A DNA stretch of 64,000 bases from Halogranum gelatinilyticum (GCF_900103715.1 NZ_FNHL01000001.1:372001-436000); one strand, 5' to 3'. Counted from the stretch's first letter, positions 1 to 8,191 are shown. Notes: generated by a model from the sequence alone, not told the origin. Made by a program: numbers and translations.

Positions 1-705
1 TTCCGGCGTCCCGACGACGCCCTCGTGGAAGCCGCGCTTGGCACGTTCTCTGAGGATGTCGACGATGTCCCGCTCGTCGTAGACCGGGAAGTAGACCTCC
101 TCGGGCCGGAAGACGCTCTGGACGCGCGTGTCGAGTTCCTCGATGACGTCGAGCGAGAGGTCCGAGGAGATGATGATGACGCCGATGCGCGCCCCGGAGT
201 GGGCCTCGTGGGCGCGGAGCAGCGAGTAGAGGGTGTCTGAGGCCTCGTTCTCGTAGAAGAGGTAGTTGACGTCGTCGAGTGCGACCACGAGCACCTCGTC
301 GTCCTCGACGAGACGGTCGGTGATCTGGCCGAAGAGCTTCTTGAACGAGATACCCGAGGAGGGGGGTTCGTAGTCGAAGATGGCCTCGAAGATACGCGAG
401 AAGACGGCGTAGCGTGTCGAATCCACTTGGCAGTTGACGCGGACGTTCCGCACGTCGGTCTCGGCACTGAGTTCCCCGAAGAGCTTCTGGACCGCCGTCG
501 TCTTGCCGGTGCCGGGCGGTCCGCTGACGATGGTGTTGAGGGGACGGGAACCGCGAACCGCCGGACGCAGAGCGTACTTCAGGCTCTGCATCTGGCTCTC
601 GCGGTGTTTGAACGACTCCGGAACGTAGTCGATCTCGAAGACGTGCTCGTCACGGAACACCGACTCGTCCCACGACAGCATCCCCTCCTCGGGGTCGTCT
701 GGCAT
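1..705 (-). CDS. Orc1/Cdc6-type replication initiator, N-terminal part (gene cut by window edge)
   Basis: Archaeal origin-recognition AAA+ ATPase. The gene starts at ATG 705 and runs off the left edge, so 235 residues are present and the C-terminal winged-helix DNA-binding part is missing. Residues 62-69 read GPPGTGKT (Walker A). VVALDDVN at about 140-147 fits Walker B, although the second acid is Asp rather than the more usual Glu. ISSDL near residue 180 sits where sensor 1 is expected. A TATA-like box (minus strand ggttaag, plus coordinates 731-737) lies about 26-32 bases upstream, fitting a leaderless message. Haloarchaea carry several orc paralogues and I cannot say which one this is. I see no ORB-like repeat array in 706-833, so an adjacent origin is not supported. 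Confidence 0.85.
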   Translation of the reverse strand, partial: MPDDPEEGMLSWDESVFRDEHVFEIDYVPESFKHRESQMQSLKYALRPAVRGSRPLNTIVSGPPGTGKTTAVQKLFGELSAETDVRNVRVNCQVDSTRYAVFSRIFEAIFDYEPPSSGISFKKLFGQITDRLVEDDEVLVVALDDVNYLFYENEASDTLYSLLRAHEAHSGARIGVIIISSDLSLDVIEELDTRVQSVFRPEEVYFPVYDERDIVDILRERAKRGFHEGVVGTPE

Positions 706-706
706 C

Positions 707-761
707 ACTTTCACCACGCCTCGGTGACTACTTAACCGTTTGCCACACGCGGAGTGAAAGT
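707..761. promoter_or_regulatory. orc promoter region with an 8-bp inverted repeat
   Basis: The sequence actttcac (707-714) is repeated in inverted form as gtgaaagt (754-761). The two arms bracket the TATA-like box of the orc gene at 731-737. This placement could suit a repressor or autoregulation, but 8-bp arms 39 bases apart can arise by chance. No protein is known to bind here. Confidence 0.25.
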
Positions 762-833
762 GAAACTCTCTACGACGTTATCTGGAAAAAGCCGGGGTTC
801 GACTGCGGTTCGGACGTGACGGTGTGCGTCCGG

Positions 834-992
834 TCAGGCGTTCGCCATCCCCTTGCGGACGTCCTTGTCGCTCATGGACATCCCGTGTTTGTCCTGGGCG
901 TGTTCGCGGACGATGTGGATGACCTCACCCTCCTCGTTCGCCCGAATCATGAAGTCGCAGTCTTCCATCGTACACTCGAACTGTTTTGCCAT
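834..992 (-). CDS. DUF1059 small protein (52 aa)
   Basis: Starts MAKQFECTMEDCDF and ends KDVRKGMANA. The early C-x4-C pair followed by FMIRANEEGEV and IVREHAQDKHGM matches my memory of the DUF1059 family, small proteins of unknown function that are common in haloarchaea. The two Cys and the two His (HIVREHA) could form a metal site, but this is inference. ATG at 992 is the only sensible start. The gene stands alone between the divergent-looking orc region and the element beyond 1084. Confidence 0.75.
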   Translation of the reverse strand: MAKQFECTMEDCDFMIRANEEGEVIHIVREHAQDKHGMSMSDKDVRKGMANA

Positions 993-1083
993 GTTAGTTC
1001 ACCGCATGAGAGAACGACGCCAAAGAACATAATTCTCGCCCTGAAACCCCGAAATTCGAGAGTTTCAGGGAATACAGACAGAA

Positions 1084-1140
1084 CTCAGGCCAGCGGCGTC
1101 CGCTCGACGACCGTTCCGTTGACTGTCGGATACTGTTCGG
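1084..1140 (-). repeat. Second copy of the radical SAM gene's 3' end
   Basis: Fifty-two of the 56 bases at 1084-1139 match 1261-1316, which is the end of the radical SAM gene, at an offset of 177 bases. In the frame of that gene the copy still reads EQYPTVNGTVVERTPLA and stop. The four mismatches (1097, 1112, 1124, 1136) all fall at third codon positions and are silent. It is a gene fragment with no start codon, so not a gene by itself. Confidence 0.9.
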
Positions 1141-1260
1141 ACGCGACCTTTTACGCTGCGCTCGCTCCCGCTCGCTCGGTAAAAGCTCGGCCAAAAGCCC
1201 GCGTCGACCCCTCTGGGGTCTCCTTGGCCCGCTCGCTCCCGTCGGTCGCTCGCGGTCCGA
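1141..1260. other. Haloarchaeal-type GC-rich spacer element between the two 3'-end copies
   Basis: About 120 bases rich in cgctcgctc-type runs. Tracts cctttta (1147-1153) and ggtaaaagc flank a run of gctcgctc repeats, and a second tract reads ggccaaaagcc. Similar sequences sit between genes in many haloarchaeal chromosomes as I remember them, but I could not search for this one. No convincing ORF or RNA gene is visible. Its position exactly between two copies of a gene end suggests the two arrived together. Confidence 0.45.
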
Positions 1261-1261
1261 C

Positions 1262-2257
1262 TCAGGCCAGCGGTGTCCGCTCGACGACTGTTCCGTTGAC
1301 CGTCGGATACTGCTCGACAATCTCACCCTTCTCGACGTCGCCCTCGGTGACCATCTCTTCGAGGAGCCACCACGCGAGTTCGACGTGTTCGGACTTGACG
1401 GTGTAGAAGTCTTCCGGCACGCCGAGGTCCTGAAGCCGCTGTTCGGTCACCCAGGTCTTGCCGTAGACGATAGTGCCGTCGTCGGTGATGTCGTCGAACT
1501 CCCGACGGATGTTCTTCGCCATGCGCTTCAGGCGGTTACGGTGCTGGGCGGCGTCCTTGAAGACGCTCGTACAGAAGTAGACGCGTTCGTGGTCGCCCAT
1601 CTCGTCGAGGATGGCTTCTTTCGAGCCGTCGACGGCACTCATGTGGCCCTCCTGCAGTTCGTAGCCCTCCTCCTGCATTCTCCTGTAATTCCCGTCGGAC
1701 ATCTCGAACTCGTTGATGTTACAGAACTCCGCGGCACCCTCGTCGAGGAAGTCGAGGAACTCCTGTTCGGCGCGGATGCCCGGAATCTCGAAGGCGGGCG
1801 TCAGCCCCTCCTCGCGAGCGATGTGGAGAATCTCCTCCCACTCCGTGCCGTGCATATCGCCCCAGAGCTCGTACGGCGGGTGGAAGCGGATCTCGTCGAG
1901 ACCGGCCTCCGAGAGGCGGCGCATATTCTCGCGGCCGCCCGTGATGCCCGTGTAGAGATGCGTATGGTGGTCCTCGCCGAACTCGTCTTTGAGCAGCGAG
2001 AGGTAGCGACAGGTCTTGTCCATCGCTTCCTGCGGTTCGCCACCCGTGATAGACGTCCCGAGGGCGTCCATCCGCTTGGCCTCGGCGATGACGTCCTCGT
2101 CGGACTCGACCTTCCGCTCGTTGGCGTAGACGTCGGTGACGTTCTTGCGGTTCTCGCCGAGGGGGCAGTAGAAACAGTCCCGTTGGTCGCAGTAGCCGTA
2201 GACGAACAGGACCATCTTCCCACCCATGGCGCACTGTTCACAGCCCTTCGAAATCAT
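1262..2257 (-). CDS. Radical SAM protein with a C-x4-C-x2-C cluster motif
   Basis: A 331-residue protein. Near the N-terminus it has VYGYCDQRDCFYCPLGENR, giving Cys23, Cys28 and Cys31 spaced C-x4-C-x2-C. The classic radical SAM motif is C-x3-C-x2-C, so the first gap is one residue longer. TSITGGEP at about 88-95 matches the GGEP motif that binds SAM. A further C-x2-C pair (Cys6, Cys9) precedes the cluster. The fold assignment is firm from these motifs, but the substrate is unknown. The start is ATG 2257, with a TATA-like gaatacta upstream on the minus strand. The 3' end of the gene is duplicated downstream at 1084-1140. Confidence 0.85.
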   Translation of the reverse strand: MISKGCEQCAMGGKMVLFVYGYCDQRDCFYCPLGENRKNVTDVYANERKVESDEDVIAEAKRMDALGTSITGGEPQEAMDKTCRYLSLLKDEFGEDHHTHLYTGITGGRENMRRLSEAGLDEIRFHPPYELWGDMHGTEWEEILHIAREEGLTPAFEIPGIRAEQEFLDFLDEGAAEFCNINEFEMSDGNYRRMQEEGYELQEGHMSAVDGSKEAILDEMGDHERVYFCTSVFKDAAQHRNRLKRMAKNIRREFDDITDDGTIVYGKTWVTEQRLQDLGVPEDFYTVKSEHVELAWWLLEEMVTEGDVEKGEIVEQYPTVNGTVVERTPLA

Positions 2258-2360
2258 TCGTTGTCACACTAGTATTCGGCCGAAACCCAAAAGCAGTGCG
2301 ACTTGCGGATCCGGCGTGTGACGTCGTGTCGTCCCACGGACGCGGGTCGTCGTGGCGGCC

Positions 2361-2480
2361 CACGTGACGTCGGCTCGGTGGTTCGGCCGTCGACGCGGTG
2401 GCCCAGTCGTCGACCCGCTGGCTCGGCCGTCGCCGCGATGATTCGACCGCCGACACGGTGGTTCGGCCGCTGTCGACACA
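2361..2480. repeat. Degenerate 20-bp tandem repeat, about 4 to 6 units
   Basis: Units fall on an exact 20-base period: 2381-2400 gttcggccgtcgacgcggtg, then variants at 2401-2420, 2421-2440, 2441-2460, with partial units at 2361-2380 and 2461-2480. The core ttcggccgtcgacgcggtg recurs with 3-7 differences per unit. The array lies between the divergent radical SAM and DUF373 genes, upstream of the DUF373 TATA box (aaatata, 2524-2530). There are no spacers, so it is not a CRISPR. It may be a decaying minisatellite or a stack of protein-binding sites. Confidence 0.75.
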
Positions 2481-2553
2481 CCGTCCGCTCGGAACCGCCA
2501 GCCGCGGCCGCTTCCCCGAACACAAATATAGCCCCGTGACATACGTTCGCCCG

Positions 2554-3699
2554 ATGCTATTGGTCCTCTGTGTCGACCTCGACGACGACCTCGGCCGCAA
2601 GACGGGGATGCGCACGCCCGTCCTCGGCCGAGACGACGTCGAAGAGGCTGCGGTCGCGCTGGCGACCGCCGACCCCGAGGACTCGGACGTGAACGTCCTC
2701 TTCCAGGGGATTCACGTCTACGAGGAGGTGGCCGCCGAGCAGAGCGAGGAGGTCGAGGTGGCCGCCGTCACCGGGGTCAACGGCAGCGACGTCAAGGCGA
2801 ACCGGGTCGTCGGCGAGGAGGTCGACACCGTCCTCGCCAGCCTCCAGACCGGCGAGAACGTCCGCGCCATCGTCATCACCGACGGCGCGCAGGACGAGTC
2901 CGTCCTCCCGGTCATCCGCTCTCGGGTGCCCATCGACGGCGTCCGCCGCGTCGTCGTCCGGCAGGCCCAGGACTTGGAGTCGATGTACTACACGATGAAG
3001 CAGGTGCTCGCCGACCCCGAGACCCGCGGGACCATCCTCGTCCCGCTCGGTATCTTGCTTCTCATCTACCCCTTCGTCGTCGTCGCGAGCCTGTTCAACG
3101 TCCCCGGAACGACCGTCTTGGGACTTATCTCGGCACTCTTGGGTCTCTACACGCTCTTTCGCGGACTCGGCTTGGAGTCCGTCGTCGACGATACCGCCGA
3201 GCGCGCCCGGAACCTCCTCTACGCCGGTCGCGCGACGCTCATCACCTACGTCGTCGCCGCGGCGTTGCTGGCGGTCGGCGGCTTGCAGGGCCTGGAGACG
3301 CTCCGGGCCGTCGAAGACTCCTTCGGCCCGAGTCTGGCACCCGCCGTCGTCCTCGCCTCGCTCGTCCACGGCGCGGTCCAGTGGTTCGCCGTCGCCGGGA
3401 TCACCAGCAGCCTCGGCCAGGTGACCGACGAGTATCTCGCGGGGCGGTTCAAGTGGCGCTATCTCAACGCGCCGTTCTACGTCGTCGCCATCGCACTCGT
3501 GCTCTACGCCGTCTCGGGCTTTTTCCTCTCGGACGTCGTCGGCATCGGCTCGGCGGCGGTCGGCGAGGTGACGGTCCGGACGGTCGGCCTGACGGGACTG
3601 GCCGTCGCGTTGACGGTCGGGACGCTGTTGGGCGTCTTCAGCACGGTGGCCTTTGCGATTGCGGAGTCGCGGTATCCGACGGGCGCAGAAGCGGCTTGA
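2554..3699 (+). CDS. DUF373 family membrane protein
   Basis: A 381-residue protein of the archaeal DUF373 family. The first ~150 residues are soluble and hold LCVDLDDDLGRKTG at the start and AIVITDGAQDE near residue 108. Several hydrophobic segments follow, including TILVPLGILLLIYPFVVV, LITYVVAAALLAVGG and FYVVAIALVLYAV, so the C-terminal half is a polytopic membrane domain. The function is unknown. I chose ATG 2554 rather than upstream in-frame codons because the family starts at LLVLCVDLDDDLGRK and because aaatata at 2524-2530 would give a transcript starting at the ATG. The upstream in-frame stretch lies in the tandem repeat. Confidence 0.85.
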   Translation: MLLVLCVDLDDDLGRKTGMRTPVLGRDDVEEAAVALATADPEDSDVNVLFQGIHVYEEVAAEQSEEVEVAAVTGVNGSDVKANRVVGEEVDTVLASLQTGENVRAIVITDGAQDESVLPVIRSRVPIDGVRRVVVRQAQDLESMYYTMKQVLADPETRGTILVPLGILLLIYPFVVVASLFNVPGTTVLGLISALLGLYTLFRGLGLESVVDDTAERARNLLYAGRATLITYVVAAALLAVGGLQGLETLRAVEDSFGPSLAPAVVLASLVHGAVQWFAVAGITSSLGQVTDEYLAGRFKWRYLNAPFYVVAIALVLYAVSGFFLSDVVGIGSAAVGEVTVRTVGLTGLAVALTVGTLLGVFSTVAFAIAESRYPTGAEAA

Positions 3700-4052
3700 T
3701 GTGTGACGTTCCGTTGTTTCTCTCGGAGACGTCGGCGCGGGGTCTCCAGTCGACACTGACTGTTTGACCGTCTCGAAAGCCCACGCGTTGTCGACTCGCG
3801 CGAATCGCTGCGCCCTTCGCTCACTCCGTTCGCTCCAGTGCTTGCTTCTTCGTGCTTCGCCGACAACGCGTCCCCTTTCAGTCCCGCCCGACGAAACCAC
3901 ACCCTCCCCAACCGATTCGTTCGCTCCCGCTGGTCGCTCACTCATCCCTCGCACGAGCGGCCTCCGGCGATAAAACGCCGGAAGGCCGCGCGCCACCGCA
4001 GGAGTGTCGTCACTCGTCGGTCCGAAGTCTCGAAAACAGTCGCTTTGACCTT
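3700..4052. other. Intergenic stretch with haloarchaeal repeat-like sequence
   Basis: The 353 bases between the convergent DUF373 and prenyl synthase genes hold no convincing gene. From about 3780 the sequence is built of short runs such as ttcgctcactccgttcgctc and ctcactcatccctcgcacg, which I remember as widespread in haloarchaeal spacers. It ends in a strong GC hairpin (3957-3989). I see no tRNA or promoter that serves a gene here. Confidence 0.5.
3957..3989. repeat. GC hairpin with ataaaa loop
   Basis: Left arm gcggcctccggcg (3957-3969), loop ataaaa (3970-3975), right arm cgccggaaggccgc (3976-3989). The arms pair fully apart from a one-base bulge. It lies downstream of both convergent genes and could stop or stabilise either transcript. 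A smaller hairpin with the related loop atgaaa occurs at about 36199-36216. Confidence 0.6.
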
Positions 4053-4895
4053 CTACCGCTCGCGGACGATGACGAACTCCGCGAGGTCGCGCAGATACTC
4101 TTGGGCCTCCGATTCCTCGACTGAGGCCGCGTCGAGTGCCGCGAGTGCCTTGTCGGCCTGCGTCCGTGCGCGTTCGTTGGCCTCTTCGGGCGTGAGATCC
4201 GTCACCTGCACGAGCGAGGGGCGGCCCATCTCCTCGTCTTGCCCCGTCGGCTTGCCCAGCGACTCGGCGTCGGACGTCGCGTCGAGCACGTCGTCGCGGA
4301 TCTGGAAGGCGACGCCGACGCGCTCGGCGTACTCGCCGAAGGACTCGACGGTGAAGGCGTCTGCTCCGGCGGCGATAGCTCCGAGTTCGGCCGCAGCCCG
4401 AAAGAGAGCGCCCGTCTTCCGGCGCGCGAGTTCCATATACTCCTCTTCGTTCGAGGGTTTGGCGACGAGTTCGGTGGCCTCGCCTTCGCCGAGTTCGACC
4501 ATCGACTCGGCAACGACCTGCATCGCCTGTTCGTTCGACGAGAAGAGCGCGAACGCTTCGCCGAGCAGGCCGTCGCTGGCGACGATGGCCGGGCCGTAGC
4601 CGTACTCGGCCCAGGCACTCTCGGAGCCGCGGCGGATGTCCGAGCGGTCGATGATGTCGTCGATGACCAGCGAGGCGTTGTGGACGAGTTCGATCCCGAC
4701 CGCGAAGTCGACGGCGTCCTCCGGCGTCCCGCCCGCGGCTTCGCAGGCGAGAATCGTCACTGCGGGGCGGACGCGCTTGCCACCCGCGAGCGCGACGTGT
4801 GCGAGTTCGTCCGAGAGCTCGTCGGGTTCGACTGCCTCGATGACGTCCGTGAGGCGGCCGTTCACGAGGGTGACACGGCGCTCCAGATACTCCAT
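4053..4895 (-). CDS. Polyprenyl (geranylgeranyl/farnesylgeranyl-type) diphosphate synthase
   Basis: A trans-prenyltransferase that condenses isopentenyl diphosphate with an allylic diphosphate to supply the C20 (or C25) chains of archaeal ether lipids and quinones. GGKRVRP at 38-44 is the conserved diphosphate-binding start. DDIID at 79-83 is the first Asp-rich motif and DDVLD at 201-205 the second. At 280 residues it is somewhat short for the family, which usually runs to about 300-350, and the first Asp motif has the short DDxxD spacing. Product length cannot be read with confidence from the sequence. The start at ATG 4895 is preceded by no strong Shine-Dalgarno site. The etfBA pair lies directly upstream on the same strand. 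Confidence 0.85.
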   Translation of the reverse strand: MEYLERRVTLVNGRLTDVIEAVEPDELSDELAHVALAGGKRVRPAVTILACEAAGGTPEDAVDFAVGIELVHNASLVIDDIIDRSDIRRGSESAWAEYGYGPAIVASDGLLGEAFALFSSNEQAMQVVAESMVELGEGEATELVAKPSNEEEYMELARRKTGALFRAAAELGAIAAGADAFTVESFGEYAERVGVAFQIRDDVLDATSDAESLGKPTGQDEEMGRPSLVQVTDLTPEEANERARTQADKALAALDAASVEESEAQEYLRDLAEFVIVRER

Positions 4896-5009
4896 TGTCG
4901 GTGTCGTAGGGTTGGGTAGGGAAGTACGTACCGGATTAGTGGGAAAAGCGGCCGACCGGCCGCTGGCGCGTGAGTCGATTCGGGCGAAAAAGACCGTCGA
5001 CCGGTCGCG

Positions 5010-5999
5010 CTACTGGAACTCTTCGATGAGCGCGGGCACCACGTCGAACAGGTCGCCGACGACCCCGTAGTCGGCGATGTCGAAGATGGGCGCGTTCGGG
5101 TCGGTGTTGATGGCGATGATGGTGTCGCTTCCCTTCATCCCGGCGACGTGCTGGACCGCGCCGGAGATCCCGATTGCGAGATAGACCTTCGGCGTGACGA
5201 CCTTGCCGGACTGCCCGACCTGGCGGTTCTTCGGCAGCCAGCCGGCGTCGACGATGGGTCGCGAGGAGGAGAGCGTCGCACCGAGCGCGTCGGCGAGCCG
5301 CTCGACGAGTTCGATGTTCTCCTCGTCCTCGATACCGCGACCGACGGAGACGAGCACGTCTGCCTCGGAGATGTCGACGTCGCCCGCACCGACCTCCTCG
5401 AAGCCAGTGACGCGCGAGCCGATAGCGTCCTCGTCGATACCGGCGTCGAAGGCGGCCACGTCGGCGTCGCCCGTGCCCTCGGCGGCGGGCCACTCGCCAC
5501 CGCGGATGGTGACGGCGACGCGCTCGGCGTCGACTTCGAGGGTCGTCTCGACCTTCGAGCCGTACATCTCTCTCGTCGCCGTGAGCGCGCCGTCCCACTC
5601 GAAGGCGACAGCGTCGGAGACGAGCGGCAGGCCCAGCCTGTTGGCGACGGCGGGCGCGTAGTCCAGCCCGTTGACGCTGTTCGGCATCAGGACGACTGCG
5701 GGCGACAGCTCGTCGGAGAGTGCCTCGACGGCCTGCGTGTAGACGTCGTGGTTGAACTCCTCGCCGTAGGCGACGGTGTGGATGTGGTCGACGCCCTCGC
5801 GGTTGAGCTGGTCGGCGAAGCTGTCGACGTCGCCGGCGACGACGGCGAGATGGAGGTCGCCGCCGGTCTCGTCGGCCAGTTCGCGGCCCGCGCTGATGAT
5901 CTCGAAGCTGACGTCGCGGAGGTCGCCGCGGCGGTGTTCGGCGACGGCGAGCACATCACTCACCTCGCCGCCGTCCGTCACCGGCTCGTAGTCGCTCAT
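5010..5999 (-). CDS. etfA: Electron transfer flavoprotein alpha subunit (EtfA/FixB)
   Basis: FAD-binding subunit of the heterodimeric ETF, which takes electrons from acyl-CoA or other dehydrogenases and passes them towards the quinone pool. The C-terminal FAD domain is typical: SRP at 246-248, QVGQSG at 260-265, AIGISGAVQH at 275-284, NTDPNAPIF at 298-306. The length of 329 residues is normal. Its ATG overlaps the etfB stop by four bases (ATGA), so the two are translationally coupled. No fixC or fixX gene follows, so the quinone oxidoreductase must be encoded elsewhere. Confidence 0.93.
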   Translation of the reverse strand: MSDYEPVTDGGEVSDVLAVAEHRRGDLRDVSFEIISAGRELADETGGDLHLAVVAGDVDSFADQLNREGVDHIHTVAYGEEFNHDVYTQAVEALSDELSPAVVLMPNSVNGLDYAPAVANRLGLPLVSDAVAFEWDGALTATREMYGSKVETTLEVDAERVAVTIRGGEWPAAEGTGDADVAAFDAGIDEDAIGSRVTGFEEVGAGDVDISEADVLVSVGRGIEDEENIELVERLADALGATLSSSRPIVDAGWLPKNRQVGQSGKVVTPKVYLAIGISGAVQHVAGMKGSDTIIAINTDPNAPIFDIADYGVVGDLFDVVPALIEEFQ

Positions 6000-6796
6000 T
6001 CTGCCCCCACCCCCTTCTCACGGAGGACCGTCGCAAGTTGCCCGGCGGCCTCCTCGGCACTGCCGTCGAAGATGGTCGCTTCTGACTCGCTTTCGGGTTC
6101 GTACATCTCGGTCAGGACGAGGTCGGACTCGACGTCGGCGACACCGAGACCGAGGTCGTCGAGCGTCTGGGGGGCGATTTCCTTGGACTGCGCCTGCCGG
6201 ATGCCGCGGAGGCTGGCGTAGCGCGGTTCGTTGATCCCGGTCTGGATGGTGAGGACGGCCGGGAGGTCGACCTCGGTCAGCTCCTCGACGCCGCCTTCGA
6301 GTTCGCGGCGGACGTTCGCGACGTTCTCGGCGTGGAGGGCGTCGATGTCCAGCGCGTTGACGACGGCGGCCCAGTCGGAGCCGATTGCGTCGGCCAGCGA
6401 GACGCCGGTCGCGCCGAAGCTGTCGTCGCTCGCCTGGACGCCGGTCAGGACGAGGTCCGGCTCTTCGGCTTCGACGACGGCGCGGAGGATACGGGTCTTG
6501 GCGGCGACGTCGAGCAGCTCCGCGTCTTCGAGGGCGTCGTCCCAGACGCGAATCGCGCGGTCGACACCCTTCGCGAGCGCCATCCGGATCGTCTCCTCGC
6601 TCCGTTCGGGACCGATGGTCACGCTGACGACTTCCACGTCGTCACCGGCTTCCTGAATCTGGACGGCTTCCTCGACGGCGTAGTCGTCCCACTCGTTGAG
6701 GTCGTACTCGAGGAACTGCTCGCCGATCTGCGTTCCTTCGATCTCGAAGTCGTCCTCGACTTCGGCCACCTCCTTGACGGTCACGAGAACCTTCAT
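5996..6796 (-). CDS. etfB: Electron transfer flavoprotein beta subunit (EtfB/FixA)
   Basis: AMP-binding partner of EtfA. The 266-residue protein opens MKVLVTVKEVAEVEDDF and has LNEWDDYAVEEAVQI and VTIGPERSEETIRMALAKG, all standard for EtfB. VLTGVQASDDSFGATGVSLA near the middle is the conserved nucleotide-binding region. It is the promoter-proximal gene of the pair. A TATA-like gcgtttacc on the minus strand (plus 6821-6829) lies about 25-33 bases upstream of ATG 6796, fitting a leaderless or near-leaderless transcript. Confidence 0.93.
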   Translation of the reverse strand: MKVLVTVKEVAEVEDDFEIEGTQIGEQFLEYDLNEWDDYAVEEAVQIQEAGDDVEVVSVTIGPERSEETIRMALAKGVDRAIRVWDDALEDAELLDVAAKTRILRAVVEAEEPDLVLTGVQASDDSFGATGVSLADAIGSDWAAVVNALDIDALHAENVANVRRELEGGVEELTEVDLPAVLTIQTGINEPRYASLRGIRQAQSKEIAPQTLDDLGLGVADVESDLVLTEMYEPESESEATIFDGSAEEAAGQLATVLREKGVGAE

Positions 6797-6895
6797 GATT
6801 GACCACTATCTCCAGTAGGTGGTAAACGCTTTCGGAACTTCCCGGTGGGAACCGTGACGACCGGACGAAACCGCGCCTACCGTCGACGTTGCGGC

Positions 6896-8050
6896 CTACG
6901 CCTCGTCGGTCGGCCGCGGGTCCTCGTCCGGTAGCGAGATGAGGTTCTCGCGGCCGATGCGGAGCTTGTTCACTCGGTCCTCGTCGGCCATCGACGAGAG
7001 CAACTGCGACACCTTCGCGTCGGACCAGCCGGTCTTCTTGACGATGTCGGCCTGCCGCATCCGGCCACCGTTGCGGTCGAGCAGATGTTCGACCCGCTCC
7101 TCGTCCGAGAGCAACGAGAGGTCCTGCTCCGGCTCGTCGGTCTCGTCCGACTCGGAGTCGGCCACCGCTGTCGCCGCCCCTCCTGCCGGACCGTCGCGTG
7201 GCTCGCCCCCGTCGGCACCACCGGCGTCGGGTATCTCGTCGTCCTGTTGCCGGAGATACCACACGCCAGCGACGACGAGCAGGACGGCGATGCCGACGCC
7301 CGCGAGGAACTCGGGCGAGAGGGCACCGAACGGCCCGTCGCCGCCGTTCAGGCCACCCGCCCCGCCGGTCGGGCCGTAGACGACGTAGACGGGGTTACTC
7401 CGGAAGTCCCGCGGCCCGTCGGTGACGAGCGAGCCTTCCTCGTTTCGCGCCTGGAAGCTACTTTGGACTTCGTAGCCGTCCGGCGTCTCGATTCTGAGCG
7501 TCTGGTCCGCGCCGAGCCACGGGAACCACGTGCCGCCGTCCGGCGTCGTGAACACGTCACGGACCTCCAGACGGTCGCCGTCGGTCCGTTCGGCGAAGTC
7601 GGTCCAGGTGAACCGCATCGTCAGGACGCCGGTCGAGTTGTCGTCGGTGATCCGGCCGTCGTACTGCACGTCGCGGATGACCATCTCACGTCCCGTCGAC
7701 TCCGACGCCAGGTCGGCGTAGTTTCGGAAGGTCCCTTCGTCGAGGCTGCTGTTCGCCCCTCCCGACTGGAGTTCCGCGACGAGTCGGTCGAACGCGCGGA
7801 CGTCGGCCTCCGAGTCGAGGGGGTGGCGAGTGACGATCTCCCACGTCGCGTTCGTGTCCGCGGCGACCCTGATGACGATATCCGTCCCCACCGAGGCGTT
7901 CTCGCTTTGGCTCTGCTGGAGCGCGAGGGGCGTCGACCCCGGTGACGTCCGGGCTGTCGGGTCGTCCGGAGCCGCACCGGCTGCCACGACGGGGGCACCG
8001 ACACCGGCGACGAGGACGAGGAGGGCGAAGGCGAGGGCGGCGTGCCGCAT
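6896..8050 (-). CDS. Membrane-anchored winged-helix protein with secreted N-terminal domain (DUF7345/DUF7343-like)
   Basis: A 384-residue one-pass membrane protein. Residues 1-24 form a signal peptide (AALAFALLVLVAGVGAP). An extracellular domain follows to about 230, and FLAGVGIAVLLVVAGVWYL near 250 is a transmembrane helix. A disordered acidic linker comes next, then a C-terminal winged helix from about 318 (LSLLSDEERVEHLLDRN, MRQADIVKKTGWSDAKVSQL). The wHTH would sit in the cytoplasm, so the protein may pass an outside signal to DNA. This is inference from topology. It is divergent from the secreted-protein gene at 8192, with which it shares a 141-base promoter region. DUF labels are from memory. 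Confidence 0.75.
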   Translation of the reverse strand: MRHAALAFALLVLVAGVGAPVVAAGAAPDDPTARTSPGSTPLALQQSQSENASVGTDIVIRVAADTNATWEIVTRHPLDSEADVRAFDRLVAELQSGGANSSLDEGTFRNYADLASESTGREMVIRDVQYDGRITDDNSTGVLTMRFTWTDFAERTDGDRLEVRDVFTTPDGGTWFPWLGADQTLRIETPDGYEVQSSFQARNEEGSLVTDGPRDFRSNPVYVVYGPTGGAGGLNGGDGPFGALSPEFLAGVGIAVLLVVAGVWYLRQQDDEIPDAGGADGGEPRDGPAGGAATAVADSESDETDEPEQDLSLLSDEERVEHLLDRNGGRMRQADIVKKTGWSDAKVSQLLSSMADEDRVNKLRIGRENLISLPDEDPRPTDEA

Positions 8051-8191
8051 ATGCTGGCAGGGTCACTTCGCGGACTGAAAACGCTTTCCATCGGGTGATA
8101 TTTCCCCGTCGAGAGACGGTCGAGACGGCCGAATTCGCCATGAGGGCACGTCCCGACCACTTTTAGTACGTGCGCGGACAACGGCCGTCTG

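Noticed and set aside
706-833. Replication origin next to orc
   Set aside because: No ORB-type repeats or long AT-rich unwinding stretch are visible in the spacer.
2361-2480. CRISPR array reading of the tandem repeat
   Set aside because: There are no unique spacers between units, the units differ from each other, and no cas gene is present.
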